This document shows positions 17,812 to 26,292 of a DNA stretch of 60,402 bases, piece by piece; the stretch's first letter is position 1, and each line of letters begins with the position of its first letter. This DNA comes from Lyngbya aestuarii BL J. GTDB taxonomy: Bacteria; Cyanobacteriota; Cyanobacteriia; Cyanobacteriales; Microcoleaceae. The notes under the pieces were generated by a model. It was not told the origin of the DNA and ran no database searches. It saw only the letters and a program-made list of their open reading frames with translations. The stretch is from NCBI RefSeq assembly GCF_000478195.2, contig NZ_AUZM01000039.1, positions 1 to 60,402 of the forward strand, given 5' to 3'. The translations under genes were made by a program, and so were the position numbers.

Positions 17812-18597
17812 GTGAAGCTGTTTGTTTATCACACTCCCGAACTTACCCCCACGGATATGCCTGAATGCGCCATTGTCGTCGATGTGCTGCGGGCAACAAC
17901 CACTATCGCCACTGCACTCAACGCCGGGGCTGAAGCGGTGCAAGTTTTTAGCGATGTTCAAGAATTGATGGAAGTCAGCGAAAAATGGCCGGCTGACAAA
18001 CGAGTAAGAATTGGGGAACGAGGCGGGAATAAGGTTGAAGGCTGCGACTTGGGCAATTCTCCCCTGAATGTCACCTCTGATATTGTCGAGGGAAAACGGT
18101 TATTTATGACGACTACCAACGGAACTCGGGCTTTACAACGGGTTCAAACTGCGCCTGTGGTGATTACTTCTGCTTTGGTGAATCGACGGGCTGTAGTCGA
18201 ATATTTGATTACGAAAAAGCCGGAAACGGTTTGGATTGTGGGTTCAGGTTGGCAAGGAAGCTATTCTCTAGAGGATACCGTTTGTGCGGGGGCTATTGCC
18301 GAGAGTTTTGTCACGGAAATGGGTTATCCTTTAGCCGATGTTGCCGGGAATGATGAAGTTTATGGGGCGATTTCACTGTATTTGCAATGGCAATCTCAAC
18401 TCTATCAACTGATGAACTGTGCGAGTCACGGTCAACGTTTAGTCGGATTAAAATGCTATGATGACTTGAAATATTGCGCTCAAACCGATACCCTAGATGT
18501 TCTACCGATTCAAAGTGAACCCGGGGTTTTGGTAAAGTCGGATCTCCAAACGAAAAAGTTGCAATATTGGATGAACGATTCAAAAACCCAAAGTTGA
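17812..18597 (+). CDS. comB: 2-phosphosulfolactate phosphatase family protein (ComB)
   Basis: 261 residues from a GTG start. ComB family features: [19 protein letters not shown] near residue 25-43, an [19 protein letters not shown] loop and TTTNGTRAL. In methanogens ComB removes phosphate from 2-phosphosulfolactate in coenzyme M synthesis. Cyanobacteria lack that pathway but widely keep a ComB homologue, so the real substrate here is uncertain. The next gene starts 10 bases after the stop. Confidence 0.88.
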   Translation: MKLFVYHTPELTPTDMPECAIVVDVLRATTTIATALNAGAEAVQVFSDVQELMEVSEKWPADKRVRIGERGGNKVEGCDLGNSPLNVTSDIVEGKRLFMTTTNGTRALQRVQTAPVVITSALVNRRAVVEYLITKKPETVWIVGSGWQGSYSLEDTVCAGAIAESFVTEMGYPLADVAGNDEVYGAISLYLQWQSQLYQLMNCASHGQRLVGLKCYDDLKYCAQTDTLDVLPIQSEPGVLVKSDLQTKKLQYWMNDSKTQS

Positions 18598-18607
18598 TTA
18601 TTCAAAG

Positions 18608-19555
18608 TTGATAGATGTGAACAGCCCCCTAAACGTAATCACAGATTCCATTTTTGCACTCCCCAAACCCAAAAACGATCAACTTGATCAATTTGCTACT
18701 CGCATTCATCAAGAACATCAACTTTGCATTCAATCTCCCAAAACTTCCCTCATTCATGCTTGCAATGCAGGAGCGCTGTTACTCAAAGCTCAACCTTTTG
18801 TTTCTACTCAAACCTGGGAAAATTGGTTAAAAACTCAGTGTAATCTCACGTTACAAACCGCTCAAATGTATATGCGGATGGCGGGGAAATATCCTCAAGT
18901 TCAAGACAATATTGAACGTTCAATTTTATCTCCTCAAAACCCGAGTCAAGCTGATTCACCTCGCTTTTTAACCGAGTCTAAGACTGAATCTCAAGTCGTT
19001 GTCAAACCAACTTCATCACCCACTCAACCTCAGTCTAAACCTTCTCCAGAGCAGCTAAAACAGCAACCTAGCCCTGTTTCTTCCCCCAAGGAATCGGTGA
19101 TCGAATCTATTATTGATGTTGATTTTACCCCGATTTCTGGGAATTCTGAATCTAATTCTGAACCCAATTCTATAGGCGATTTAGTTCGATTTTGTCTTTC
19201 TGGAACAGTCGTTCCTAAAGCTCGTCCTCGCGTAACTTCCAATGGAACGTATATGCCCAATCGTTATCGAGAATGGCGAAATCGGGCAGAAATTGAACTC
19301 TATCGTCAAATGTCTCAGTTTCACTCAACTCATAAATTCCCCTTGCAAAAAGCCGCAGTCGCCCTTCGTTTCTTTGGCAATCATCGCACTAATTCTGACT
19401 TAGATAATATGGCGGGAGCCTGTTTAGATGCCCTAACCTTAAATGGGGCGGGAGTGTTAATGGATGATCGCTTAAGTTGTCTTCCTCGGTTAACCGTTGA
19501 ATATGTTTCGGGAACCAAAGAAACAGGAGTTTGGATAGAAATTCAGCCCCTTTAA
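18608..19555 (+). CDS. DUF3102-like / RusA-type endodeoxyribonuclease fusion
   Basis: 315 residues: an N-terminal helical region (~25-100, ACNAGALLLKAQPFVSTQTWENWLKTQC.. TAQMYMRMA) that resembles DUF3102, a Ser/Pro/Gln-rich linker (~105-190), and a C-terminal RusA fold (~195-315: GTVVPKARPRVTSNGTYMPNRYREW, SDLDN at 263-267, MDDRL at 285-289). RusA resolves Holliday junctions using Asp70, Asp72, Asp91 and Lys76. The three Asp are present (264, 266, 286 or 287), but the Lys position is Gly270. The start codon is TTG at 18608; comB ends 10 bases earlier. Not in a phage context. Confidence 0.8.
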   Translation: MIDVNSPLNVITDSIFALPKPKNDQLDQFATRIHQEHQLCIQSPKTSLIHACNAGALLLKAQPFVSTQTWENWLKTQCNLTLQTAQMYMRMAGKYPQVQDNIERSILSPQNPSQADSPRFLTESKTESQVVVKPTSSPTQPQSKPSPEQLKQQPSPVSSPKESVIESIIDVDFTPISGNSESNSEPNSIGDLVRFCLSGTVVPKARPRVTSNGTYMPNRYREWRNRAEIELYRQMSQFHSTHKFPLQKAAVALRFFGNHRTNSDLDNMAGACLDALTLNGAGVLMDDRLSCLPRLTVEYVSGTKETGVWIEIQPL

Positions 19556-20292
19556 TTGTATTTATTTTTATTTTTTGGGATAACATTCCTAGGGTGAACA
19601 AGATTGTCTAACCATTTAGAGATTTGTTCGGCTTTATTTAACACGATAAAATGTCCCCCGCCTTCACTCCAAAAGTCAGATTTGAGGAAACGAACCGGGA
19701 AAATGCGATCATTCAACCCATGAATATGATATAATTTATCTGGGATAGTCTCGTTTTTCCACATCACAACTTTGTCAATCGCCCACTTAATAAAACCCGC
19801 ATCCGTATCTTGCAAAATTGCTCTGAGTAACCGACGTTCATCAATCGTTTCTAAACTAAATAACCAAAATAATATCCAATACACCGCCCAAAGTAAGCTT
19901 TTAAATGGAAAAATGCGATGAATGGGAAATTGTCTAAAAAATTTAAAATAAGGCGGAATTTCTGACTGATTTGTTGTACTCGAAATCAGGATAACTTTCT
20001 CGACTTCAATCTGTTTAGCAATTTCTACCGCAACAATTCCCCCAAAAGAAAGCCCAACCACAATCGGATGATCAGATTTAATTTGAGTGGTTAAACGTTT
20101 GGCATAATCTTCTAGAGATTCTCCTTTTTCTGGATCTAACCAATCAATATAAACAGGCTGATATCCTTCAATTTGTAATCGTTTGAACACTCGTCTATCC
20201 GCACCCAACCCGCTAATAAAATAGATATCTTTTAACGTTTTTTGAAATTGTTCGACGTTTTCTTTTGGTTTGATTTCGGGAGAGTTTACCAT
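19552..20292 (-). CDS. alpha/beta hydrolase
   Basis: 246 residues. The nucleophile elbow GLSFGG, the acid in HGLNDRIFP, and the catalytic His in EGGGHFIVL give a complete triad. YFISGLGADRRVFKRL contains the oxyanion-hole strand. A cap insert (~115-165) is rich in aromatic residues (LLWAVYWILFWLF), suggesting a hydrophobic substrate or membrane contact. The substrate is unknown. It is convergent with the RusA-fusion gene, overlapping its stop by 4 bases. Confidence 0.88.
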   Translation of the reverse strand: MVNSPEIKPKENVEQFQKTLKDIYFISGLGADRRVFKRLQIEGYQPVYIDWLDPEKGESLEDYAKRLTTQIKSDHPIVVGLSFGGIVAVEIAKQIEVEKVILISSTTNQSEIPPYFKFFRQFPIHRIFPFKSLLWAVYWILFWLFSLETIDERRLLRAILQDTDAGFIKWAIDKVVMWKNETIPDKLYHIHGLNDRIFPVRFLKSDFWSEGGGHFIVLNKAEQISKWLDNLVHPRNVIPKNKNKYN

Positions 20293-20465
20293 CCTTTTTT
20301 GCTCTAAAACAATAATCCACTTTTAATCTGAACTCAGTTCTTTTTAAACTCATCTATAAAAAGACAGAGATCAAAAACTTGGATTGACTTCGCTCTAGAT
20401 TATAACAAATTTGCTCTGAACCTGTTATCATGCGTTGATTGTGTTCAGAGATTTGAGCATTTCAG

Positions 20466-21386
20466 ATGATGCAACTTTCTATTTTAACAAACTTTCAAGG
20501 TGAATTTGCCGCTTTACTTGCCGCTTTTTTTTGGTCGCTGTCTTCAGTGGTTTACAGTCAAGTTGGACAGAAAATTCCGGCGATTGGATTAAACTTAATT
20601 AAAGGTATAATTGCGATCGCTTTATTACTGTTAACAGTTGTTTTGCGAGGGAGTCTATTTCCTGATATCGAATTAACGATTATTGGATTATTGCTACTCA
20701 GTGGTATCATTGGAATAGCAATCGGAGATAGTGCTTATTTTACCACCTTAAAATGTTTGGGGCCAAGACGAGCCTTATTAATAGAAACCCTAGCCCCGCC
20801 CCTGACGGCAATATTAGCGTTTATTTTTCTGCAAGAACGACTTTCGCTTTCGGCTTGGTTGGGGATTATTTTAACGGTTTTGGGAGTCGCTTGGGTGATC
20901 ACAGAACGAGTTGGAGAAGGGGTCGTTGGTTCAACCCATTTACGACGGGGATTATTATTTGGGTTACTTGCAGAAATCTGTCAGGCAGTCGGAATTCTTT
21001 TATCTCACCTCGCCCTCACCCAAACCGAAATTAGCCCGTTATGGAGTACATTATTACGCTTATCGGGTGGAACTGTGGTATTATTATTGTGGCTGTTTGT
21101 TAAACGTGAAAATTTTAATTTCGTCTTTAAACCCTTGCAGTCTAAACGCACATTTGCACTGATCGGACTTGCAACATTTTTAGGCACATACTTGGGAATT
21201 TGGTTGCAACAAACGGCTTTGAAATTTACGGCTGCGGGTATTGCTCAGGCACTTAATTCCACCAGTCCTCTGTTTGTATTACCCATTGCAGCGAGTCTGG
21301 GAGATCGAGTCAGCCTTAGAGCAATTTTCGGGGCAATCATAGCGATCGCAGGGATAGTATTATTATTTCAAGGAGCGTCAAACTAG
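20466..21386 (+). CDS. EamA/DMT-family transporter
   Basis: 306 residues with ten hydrophobic helices in two EamA halves (~10-135 and ~155-300). It has the typical half-ends: PPLTAILAFIFLQERLSLSAWLGIILTVLGVAWV and STSPLFVLPIAASLGDRVSLRAIFGAIIAIAGIVLL. These inner-membrane proteins export or exchange small metabolites; substrate unknown. The stop overlaps the convergent exported-protein gene by 4 bases. Confidence 0.92.
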   Translation: MMQLSILTNFQGEFAALLAAFFWSLSSVVYSQVGQKIPAIGLNLIKGIIAIALLLLTVVLRGSLFPDIELTIIGLLLLSGIIGIAIGDSAYFTTLKCLGPRRALLIETLAPPLTAILAFIFLQERLSLSAWLGIILTVLGVAWVITERVGEGVVGSTHLRRGLLFGLLAEICQAVGILLSHLALTQTEISPLWSTLLRLSGGTVVLLLWLFVKRENFNFVFKPLQSKRTFALIGLATFLGTYLGIWLQQTALKFTAAGIAQALNSTSPLFVLPIAASLGDRVSLRAIFGAIIAIAGIVLLFQGASN

Positions 21387-21901
21387 GAGTCACACAACTC
21401 AAACTGAGCCAACTCTCGCGGTAAACGAGACGCATAGGGAACAGCCGCACCTTTGGGGGCTAAAATACCCAAACCAAAGAAACATCCATCTTCGGTGGTA
21501 CAGTCTGCCATTCGCAAGCTTAACTCATAGTCATCCGTGTAGGGCGGTTCAAAGGTTAGCACCGACAAGACATCTTCTTCGGCGCCGAGTTCCTCTCCAG
21601 ACAGGTTAGAGATTTTGAGTTGAACATCACTGCAATTTTCATCGCAATACCCCACAAATAGATACTCCACCGACGGATCTAGTTTAACCGTTAGAGGCGC
21701 ACTAATATTCGGAGGCCCTTTGCGAACAACCGGCCAGAAAATCAACTCATAACCGTCTCTCCCGGCTTCGGCTACCACCTCATTGAGTCTGCAAACGACG
21801 GTTTTCTCTTGTTCAGAAAGTTCTCGGGCAAAAGCCGTTCCGAAGAACATTGTCCCGAGTAATAATGTCATTCCCTGCCAAATCAAATGTTTGCGTTTCA
21901 T
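21383..21901 (-). CDS. exported Cys-rich hypothetical protein
   Basis: 172 residues with a signal peptide (MKRKHLIWQGMTLLLGTMFFGTAFA). The mature part is acidic and has six cysteines (CRL, YCDENCSD, DCTTEDGC) plus a terminal Cys, suggesting periplasmic disulfides. Not recognised as a named family. The region ~55-140 (LKISNLSGEELG ... YTDDYELSLRMADC) has the look of a small beta-sandwich. Confidence 0.75.
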   Translation of the reverse strand: MKRKHLIWQGMTLLLGTMFFGTAFARELSEQEKTVVCRLNEVVAEAGRDGYELIFWPVVRKGPPNISAPLTVKLDPSVEYLFVGYCDENCSDVQLKISNLSGEELGAEEDVLSVLTFEPPYTDDYELSLRMADCTTEDGCFFGLGILAPKGAAVPYASRLPRELAQFELCDS

Positions 21902-22053
21902 CGAAGATCCTCTGGAAAAGGACGGTTATTAGCAAATTTACAATCTGAACTGGAGGATACCATATTCAGTGAACAGTCAACCAGTTACCCGTTATCTAAC
22001 TCCCCTCGCCTTCTACTCCCCTCGCCTCGCAGGAGAGGGGTTGGGGGAGAGGT

Positions 22054-22536
22054 TCAATCACACAACCCCTTATCCTCCTCTTTAACAGTAGGATTCTGCA
22101 AATAACCTCTCACCCAATCGCAACTACGCTCCATTAACCAGTCCAAGTCTATATTCCAGACTTTGATGGTGCTGTCATAACTGCCAGAAACAATGGTTTT
22201 GTTATCGTTGCTGATGCTGACGCTATAGACCGGGTTATTGTGTCCGGTGAGAGTGCGGATTAATTCTCCGGTTTCTCTATTCCAGACTTTGATGGTGTTG
22301 TCATGACTGCTAGAAACTATGGTTTTGCTATCGTTGCTGATGCTGACGCTATAGACCAAGCCATTGTGTCCGGTGAGAGTGCGGATTAATTCTCCGGTTT
22401 GGAGATTCCAGACTTTGATGGTGCTGTCACCACCGCCAGAAACTATGGTTTTGTTATCGTTGCTGATGCTGACGCTATAGACCGGGCCATTGTGTCCGGT
22501 GAGGGCTTGGGATAGACGTTGCTGAGTATTGGTAAT
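22054..22536 (-). pseudogene. 3' remnant of a WD40-repeat protein
   Basis: The frame is open from a TAG at 22537-22539 to the stop at 22054 but has no ATG or GTG start; the first possible start is a TTG at 22359 inside repeat 2. It encodes about three WD40 blades (LTGHNGPVYSVSISND.. KTIVSGGGDSTIKVWN), each 126 bases long and nearly identical at DNA level, then the C-terminal tail LDWLMERSCDWVRGYLQN seen at the end of large cyanobacterial WD40 proteins. The 5' part that would carry the effector domain is gone. It could still be expressed as a fragment, but I call it a pseudogene. Confidence 0.75.
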
Positions 22537-22539
22537 CTA

Positions 22540-23169
22540 ACTCGATTTTTCCTCCAATATTAAGGGATGTCCAATGAGTTCAAGACGAATCTCATTAACT
22601 CTTTATGTTTTAATGAAACTGTCACCCGAAGTGCAATGTGCGTGTCTATTAGATGTTTCGTTTGGCTCAACATGACAGAGTTCTATTGATTAGTTGATTC
22701 GTTCATTTCTAAAATAGATGAAACAACATCCCCGAAGCAAGCGACTGTTTGAAACGCCTGCAAATACTTTGTACTATTCATTTGAGGCTTTGATGGGGTC
22801 GTTAAACTTAGGGGAATTCCCCGAACTTTATGATCAGAAAAAAACCTGCTCTCGATAAATCAATCAGGCTTTGGGAGTGTATTTCAAAGATTATTTAGAA
22901 GCATTCAACAGTAGATATATTAGAAATAATCTACCGATGTAGTGGTAAATTGATTAGATGAGTTTTTCTGGATGTGGAGTGAAGTGGACTAAGTTGGACA
23001 GGTGAAACGTTACCTTTTCGCAATTGTGAGCAGAAATTGAAATATAACATTACAAACACACACTCTCTTTGAGAAAGGATAGATTTACAGTCTTTTTTGA
23101 TTACTTTCAGGAATTGAACTTTCCCGAGTTGTGGTTATAGAGAGGTCACCACTAATCGGGGACATTAAT
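22540..23169. other. intergenic region with a possible decayed frame
   Basis: About 630 bases. A frame from the ATG at 22718 reads MKQHPRSKRLFETPANTLYY... to a TAA at 22856 and stays open to 22960 (...YFKDYLEAFNSRY). This looks protein-like and may be an unrecognised pseudogene with one stop. Nothing else was recognised. Confidence 0.35.
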
Positions 23170-23637
23170 ATGGACTTAAAATTCTATTCTCATAGCATCT
23201 TTGCGACTCTGGCGACAACTATCTTAAGTTTGATTGTTGTTCCTGAGATGTCTTTGGCTACTCCTGTAAAAACACCTCTCCTTCAACGAGAATCTTCTCA
23301 AGTGAATTTCCGGGGTCAAACCCCCTCGGCGACTGAAGCTGGAGCGGAATATATTGTTTATATGCAAGACAAAAATGACCAAGTTCGGGGTTTGGTTTAT
23401 ATCCAAAATTCTGATATTGGGGCTTGTTTTCAAGGGAATTATCAGTCAGCAACTCGTCAAATTGAAAACCTAACTTATGCTTACCCCGTGATGGGAGATG
23501 AAGAAGTAAAGGGTTGGGAAATGAATGTTTCTAATCAGAGTTTAGATGTGGAAGACTATTCTCATACTTTTACGGCGAATCAAATCAGTGAAGGCGCACA
23601 AGATTGGTTTAATCACTGTGTGGAATTGTTTAATTAA
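23170..23637 (+). CDS. exported hypothetical protein
   Basis: 155 residues from the ATG at 23170, which directly begins a signal peptide (MDLKFYSHSIFATLATTILSLIVVPEMSLA). A GTG at 23131 would put 13 polar residues in front of it and is less likely. The mature protein (EYIVYMQDKNDQVRGLVYIQNSDIGACFQ ... EEVKGWEMNVSNQ) has a single-domain beta-rich look with two cysteines (ACFQG and NHCVE). Family not recognised. It is convergent with the DUF4340 gene and overlaps its end by 4 bases. Confidence 0.7.
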   Translation: MDLKFYSHSIFATLATTILSLIVVPEMSLATPVKTPLLQRESSQVNFRGQTPSATEAGAEYIVYMQDKNDQVRGLVYIQNSDIGACFQGNYQSATRQIENLTYAYPVMGDEEVKGWEMNVSNQSLDVEDYSHTFTANQISEGAQDWFNHCVELFN

Positions 23638-24401
23638 GGTGTATTTTCGGGTTCGGAAGGTTCTGGGCTTTGAAGCGGTTCAAGACTGGGTTCTGAAAAG
23701 GGATTTTCTGTTTCAGGTGAGTTTTGAGTATTAGGTTCAGAACTTTCAGTTTCGGGTACTGTTTCGGAGGGCTGAGAAGGAGTTTCTGTTTCGGCTTGTT
23801 CGGGTTCAGCTTGGGGAAGTTCCCACTCCTCTAACGGGCGGTTAATCGCGGAGAGAATCCCTTCTGGAATGACTAATATTGAGAGTTCTTCTTCGGTTTT
23901 GGGTGTATTTGTTTGACCATAAACTGAACGACCACTAAAGTCTTTTGTTCCTATCGTTAGCTTATATATTTCTTCGTTTTTGAGTTTAACTTCGACAATT
24001 TGTTGAGAATTCTCTAAACCATATTCAGATAATTTTTCTGGGGAAACAGTGAGGCGACGCAAACCTAAACTGGGTTCTTCAGGAATACTTTGATCCGTGA
24101 CTAATTGATTTAATAAAAAGTCTACAGTTGCTTGATTTGCTAAGACTTGAACAGGTTGAGTGAGTTTCCAGGGAGATTCTTCAGAGTTATCTTCTGTAGA
24201 AGTTCGTTCAACGGTTATGGTTTCTTCGGGTGTTTGTACTGTGACTGACTGAACATCATCTCGGGAAAAGGAAAAAATTTGTTTGTCTACAGCTTGAATT
24301 TTTTGCTGTTGAGATGTTTGCTGAACCTCAAAAACATAAACATATCCGGCTAAACCGAGCGCAACAAGCATTAAAATCAGAGTAGAACGCTGAAACTTCA
24401 T
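23634..24401 (-). CDS. DUF4340 domain protein (Gld-like ABC accessory)
   Basis: 255 residues: an N-terminal membrane anchor (~7-24), a DUF4340 domain (~40-200, with SFSRDDVQSVTVQTPEETITVERT, PWKLTQPV and YKLTIGTKDFSGRSVYG), and a low-complexity Pro/Glu/Ser tail (~205-255). DUF4340 proteins usually sit beside a Gld-type ABC-2 permease, auxiliary protein and ATPase. Here that set is on the same strand 1.9 kb upstream (26293-30062), separated by an opposite-strand diguanylate cyclase. It probably works with that transporter at the membrane; this is inferred from context. Confidence 0.85.
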   Translation of the reverse strand: MKFQRSTLILMLVALGLAGYVYVFEVQQTSQQQKIQAVDKQIFSFSRDDVQSVTVQTPEETITVERTSTEDNSEESPWKLTQPVQVLANQATVDFLLNQLVTDQSIPEEPSLGLRRLTVSPEKLSEYGLENSQQIVEVKLKNEEIYKLTIGTKDFSGRSVYGQTNTPKTEEELSILVIPEGILSAINRPLEEWELPQAEPEQAETETPSQPSETVPETESSEPNTQNSPETENPFSEPSLEPLQSPEPSEPENTP

Positions 24402-24793
24402 GGGATTTTTACAAGATTTAAAATCACTGGGTCATTCTTAAGAGTGACTTGAATGTTCTATTCTATCAAATATTGATGACAATTCAGATAACCATTTAAC
24501 CGAATTGACAGTTGAGCTAGAATCATCTTGAGAAAATTACGACTGTTTCATTCAGAATTGAGCCACTAATTTAATCTATCTTTAAGAGGTTATAACAATT
24601 TGTCAACAAAGGGAAGAAAAATTCTCTAAATATTCCCTGATAGGTTTACACTCATTCCTTAAAGAGCAATATAGCGCTACTTGAATCGGGAACAGGGAAC
24701 ACCGGATCTGGGAACAGTAGACTGGGAAGGGGTTTTAGGATTTAGAAATGACAATCATGTATTCGCGTAGTGCAATACCATTTTTTTTGTGCA
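24402..24793. other. divergent intergenic region
   Basis: About 390 bases between the DUF4340 gene (minus) and the GGDEF gene (plus). It should contain both promoters. A GGGAACAGGGAACACCGG / GGGAACAG tandem motif lies near 24690-24716. No RNA gene seen. Confidence 0.5.
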
Positions 24794-26194
24794 ATGCTCA
24801 ACTCTCAGATCAGGATTGATATTATCCGCATTATTGTTCTCTCCCTACTTTACACCAGTGCTGCTAAGTTTGGGCAGATTTTTTCAGTCGTTGGGGGAAG
24901 CGTTACTCTTGTTTGGCTTCCTGCGGGTATTGGGTTAGCGGCTTTATTAATTTATGGTTATCGTTTATGGCTGGGTATTTTTTGCGGCGTCGTTCTTGCT
25001 AATCTCTTTTTTTCCTTACCTGTTTTGACAATACTGGCGATGGCGACAGGTTCATCACTGGGAGGAGTTGCGGGGGCTTATTTGCTAAAAAAACAACACT
25101 TTCACCCCGAACTTAATCGCATCAAAGATGCTTTAAACCTGATTATATACGGAGCAGGTTTCAGCCCTATTATTAGTTCACTCATTGATGTTCCGAGTTT
25201 GTGGTTAGCAGGGGTAATGTCCAAGGAAGAACTAGCTTCATTTTGGTTACAGTTTATTATGGGAGATGCAATGGGAATATTAGTAATCACTCCGATTTGT
25301 ATTACCTGGGCTTCCCTGCGTAACCGCAAGTTATCTTTACAACGCAAAACTGAAGCGATTCTTCTGTTTTCTTCTCTAACTTTGGTTTGTGGAATTGTTT
25401 TTAACGGTTGGTTTTTGTCTCAAAGTATCGTTTTACCTGCTTTTCTCGTCTATCCTTTCTTAGTTTGGGCGCCATTGCGGTTTGGGACTCGGGGTGCTTC
25501 TACGGCTATTTTTCTCATTTCTGGATTTGCTTTGTTTGGAGTTGCTCATCAGGTAGGCCCTTTCATCTCCCCTTCACTACTGAATACTTTGATTTTACTC
25601 TGGTTATTTATTAATGTTGCTGCGATTGTTAGTCTAGTCTTAGCCGCTTCTATTGGTGAACTAACAACAGCTAAACATTACCTCGAACAACTGGCTTTAC
25701 ATGACTCGCTGACTGGACTTGATAATCGTCTATTATTGATGGAAAAATTAGCGGAGAGTTTAGCAACAGTTCATCGTTATAATACTCAAAGTGCGATTAT
25801 TTATCTAGATCTTGATGGCTTTAAACCTATTAACGATACATTCGGACATGAAGCCGGGGATTTGGTTTTGATCGAAGTTGCAAAACGTCTGATATCTTGT
25901 GTCAGGGAAGTCGATACTGTTGCGCGACTGGGGGGTGATGAATTTGTGGTTTTGTTGCACAATCTCAATGAGACTAATACAGTTCAACAAATTGCCGATA
26001 GAATTGTCGAGACGATAAATGCTTCTATAAACTTATTTGGCAAAACAGTTAACGTCGGAGTTAGTATGGGAATTGCTTTGATTCCTCAAGATGGAAAATA
26101 TCCTCACCAACTGCTAAAAAACGCCGATAAAGCCATGTATTTAGCTAAACAACAGGGTAAAAATCAATATCAATTTTTCTCAGATGTGTCATAA
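24794..26194 (+). CDS. MASE1-GGDEF diguanylate cyclase
   Basis: 466 residues from the ATG at 24794; a GTG at 24770 is a weaker alternative. Residues ~10-290 form eight or so membrane helices of a MASE1 sensor (WLPAGIGLAALLIYGYRLW, SFWLQFIMGDAMGILVITPI). The rest is a GGDEF domain starting at LALHDSLTGLDNR, with an intact GGDEF at 380-384 and an RxxD inhibitory site (REVD) five residues before it. It should make cyclic di-GMP from two GTP and be product-inhibited. The membrane signal is unknown. Inserted between two parts of a Gld-like ABC locus on the other strand. Confidence 0.94.
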   Translation: MLNSQIRIDIIRIIVLSLLYTSAAKFGQIFSVVGGSVTLVWLPAGIGLAALLIYGYRLWLGIFCGVVLANLFFSLPVLTILAMATGSSLGGVAGAYLLKKQHFHPELNRIKDALNLIIYGAGFSPIISSLIDVPSLWLAGVMSKEELASFWLQFIMGDAMGILVITPICITWASLRNRKLSLQRKTEAILLFSSLTLVCGIVFNGWFLSQSIVLPAFLVYPFLVWAPLRFGTRGASTAIFLISGFALFGVAHQVGPFISPSLLNTLILLWLFINVAAIVSLVLAASIGELTTAKHYLEQLALHDSLTGLDNRLLLMEKLAESLATVHRYNTQSAIIYLDLDGFKPINDTFGHEAGDLVLIEVAKRLISCVREVDTVARLGGDEFVVLLHNLNETNTVQQIADRIVETINASINLFGKTVNVGVSMGIALIPQDGKYPHQLLKNADKAMYLAKQQGKNQYQFFSDVS

Positions 26195-26292
26195 TTTTTG
26201 ACCCTAAATTAGATGAAAATTAGATGAAGCGAACATATAATTCCTATCGCTTCAAGTCAGAGAAAGAATAGCGCCGAAAAAAGAATCGGGTA

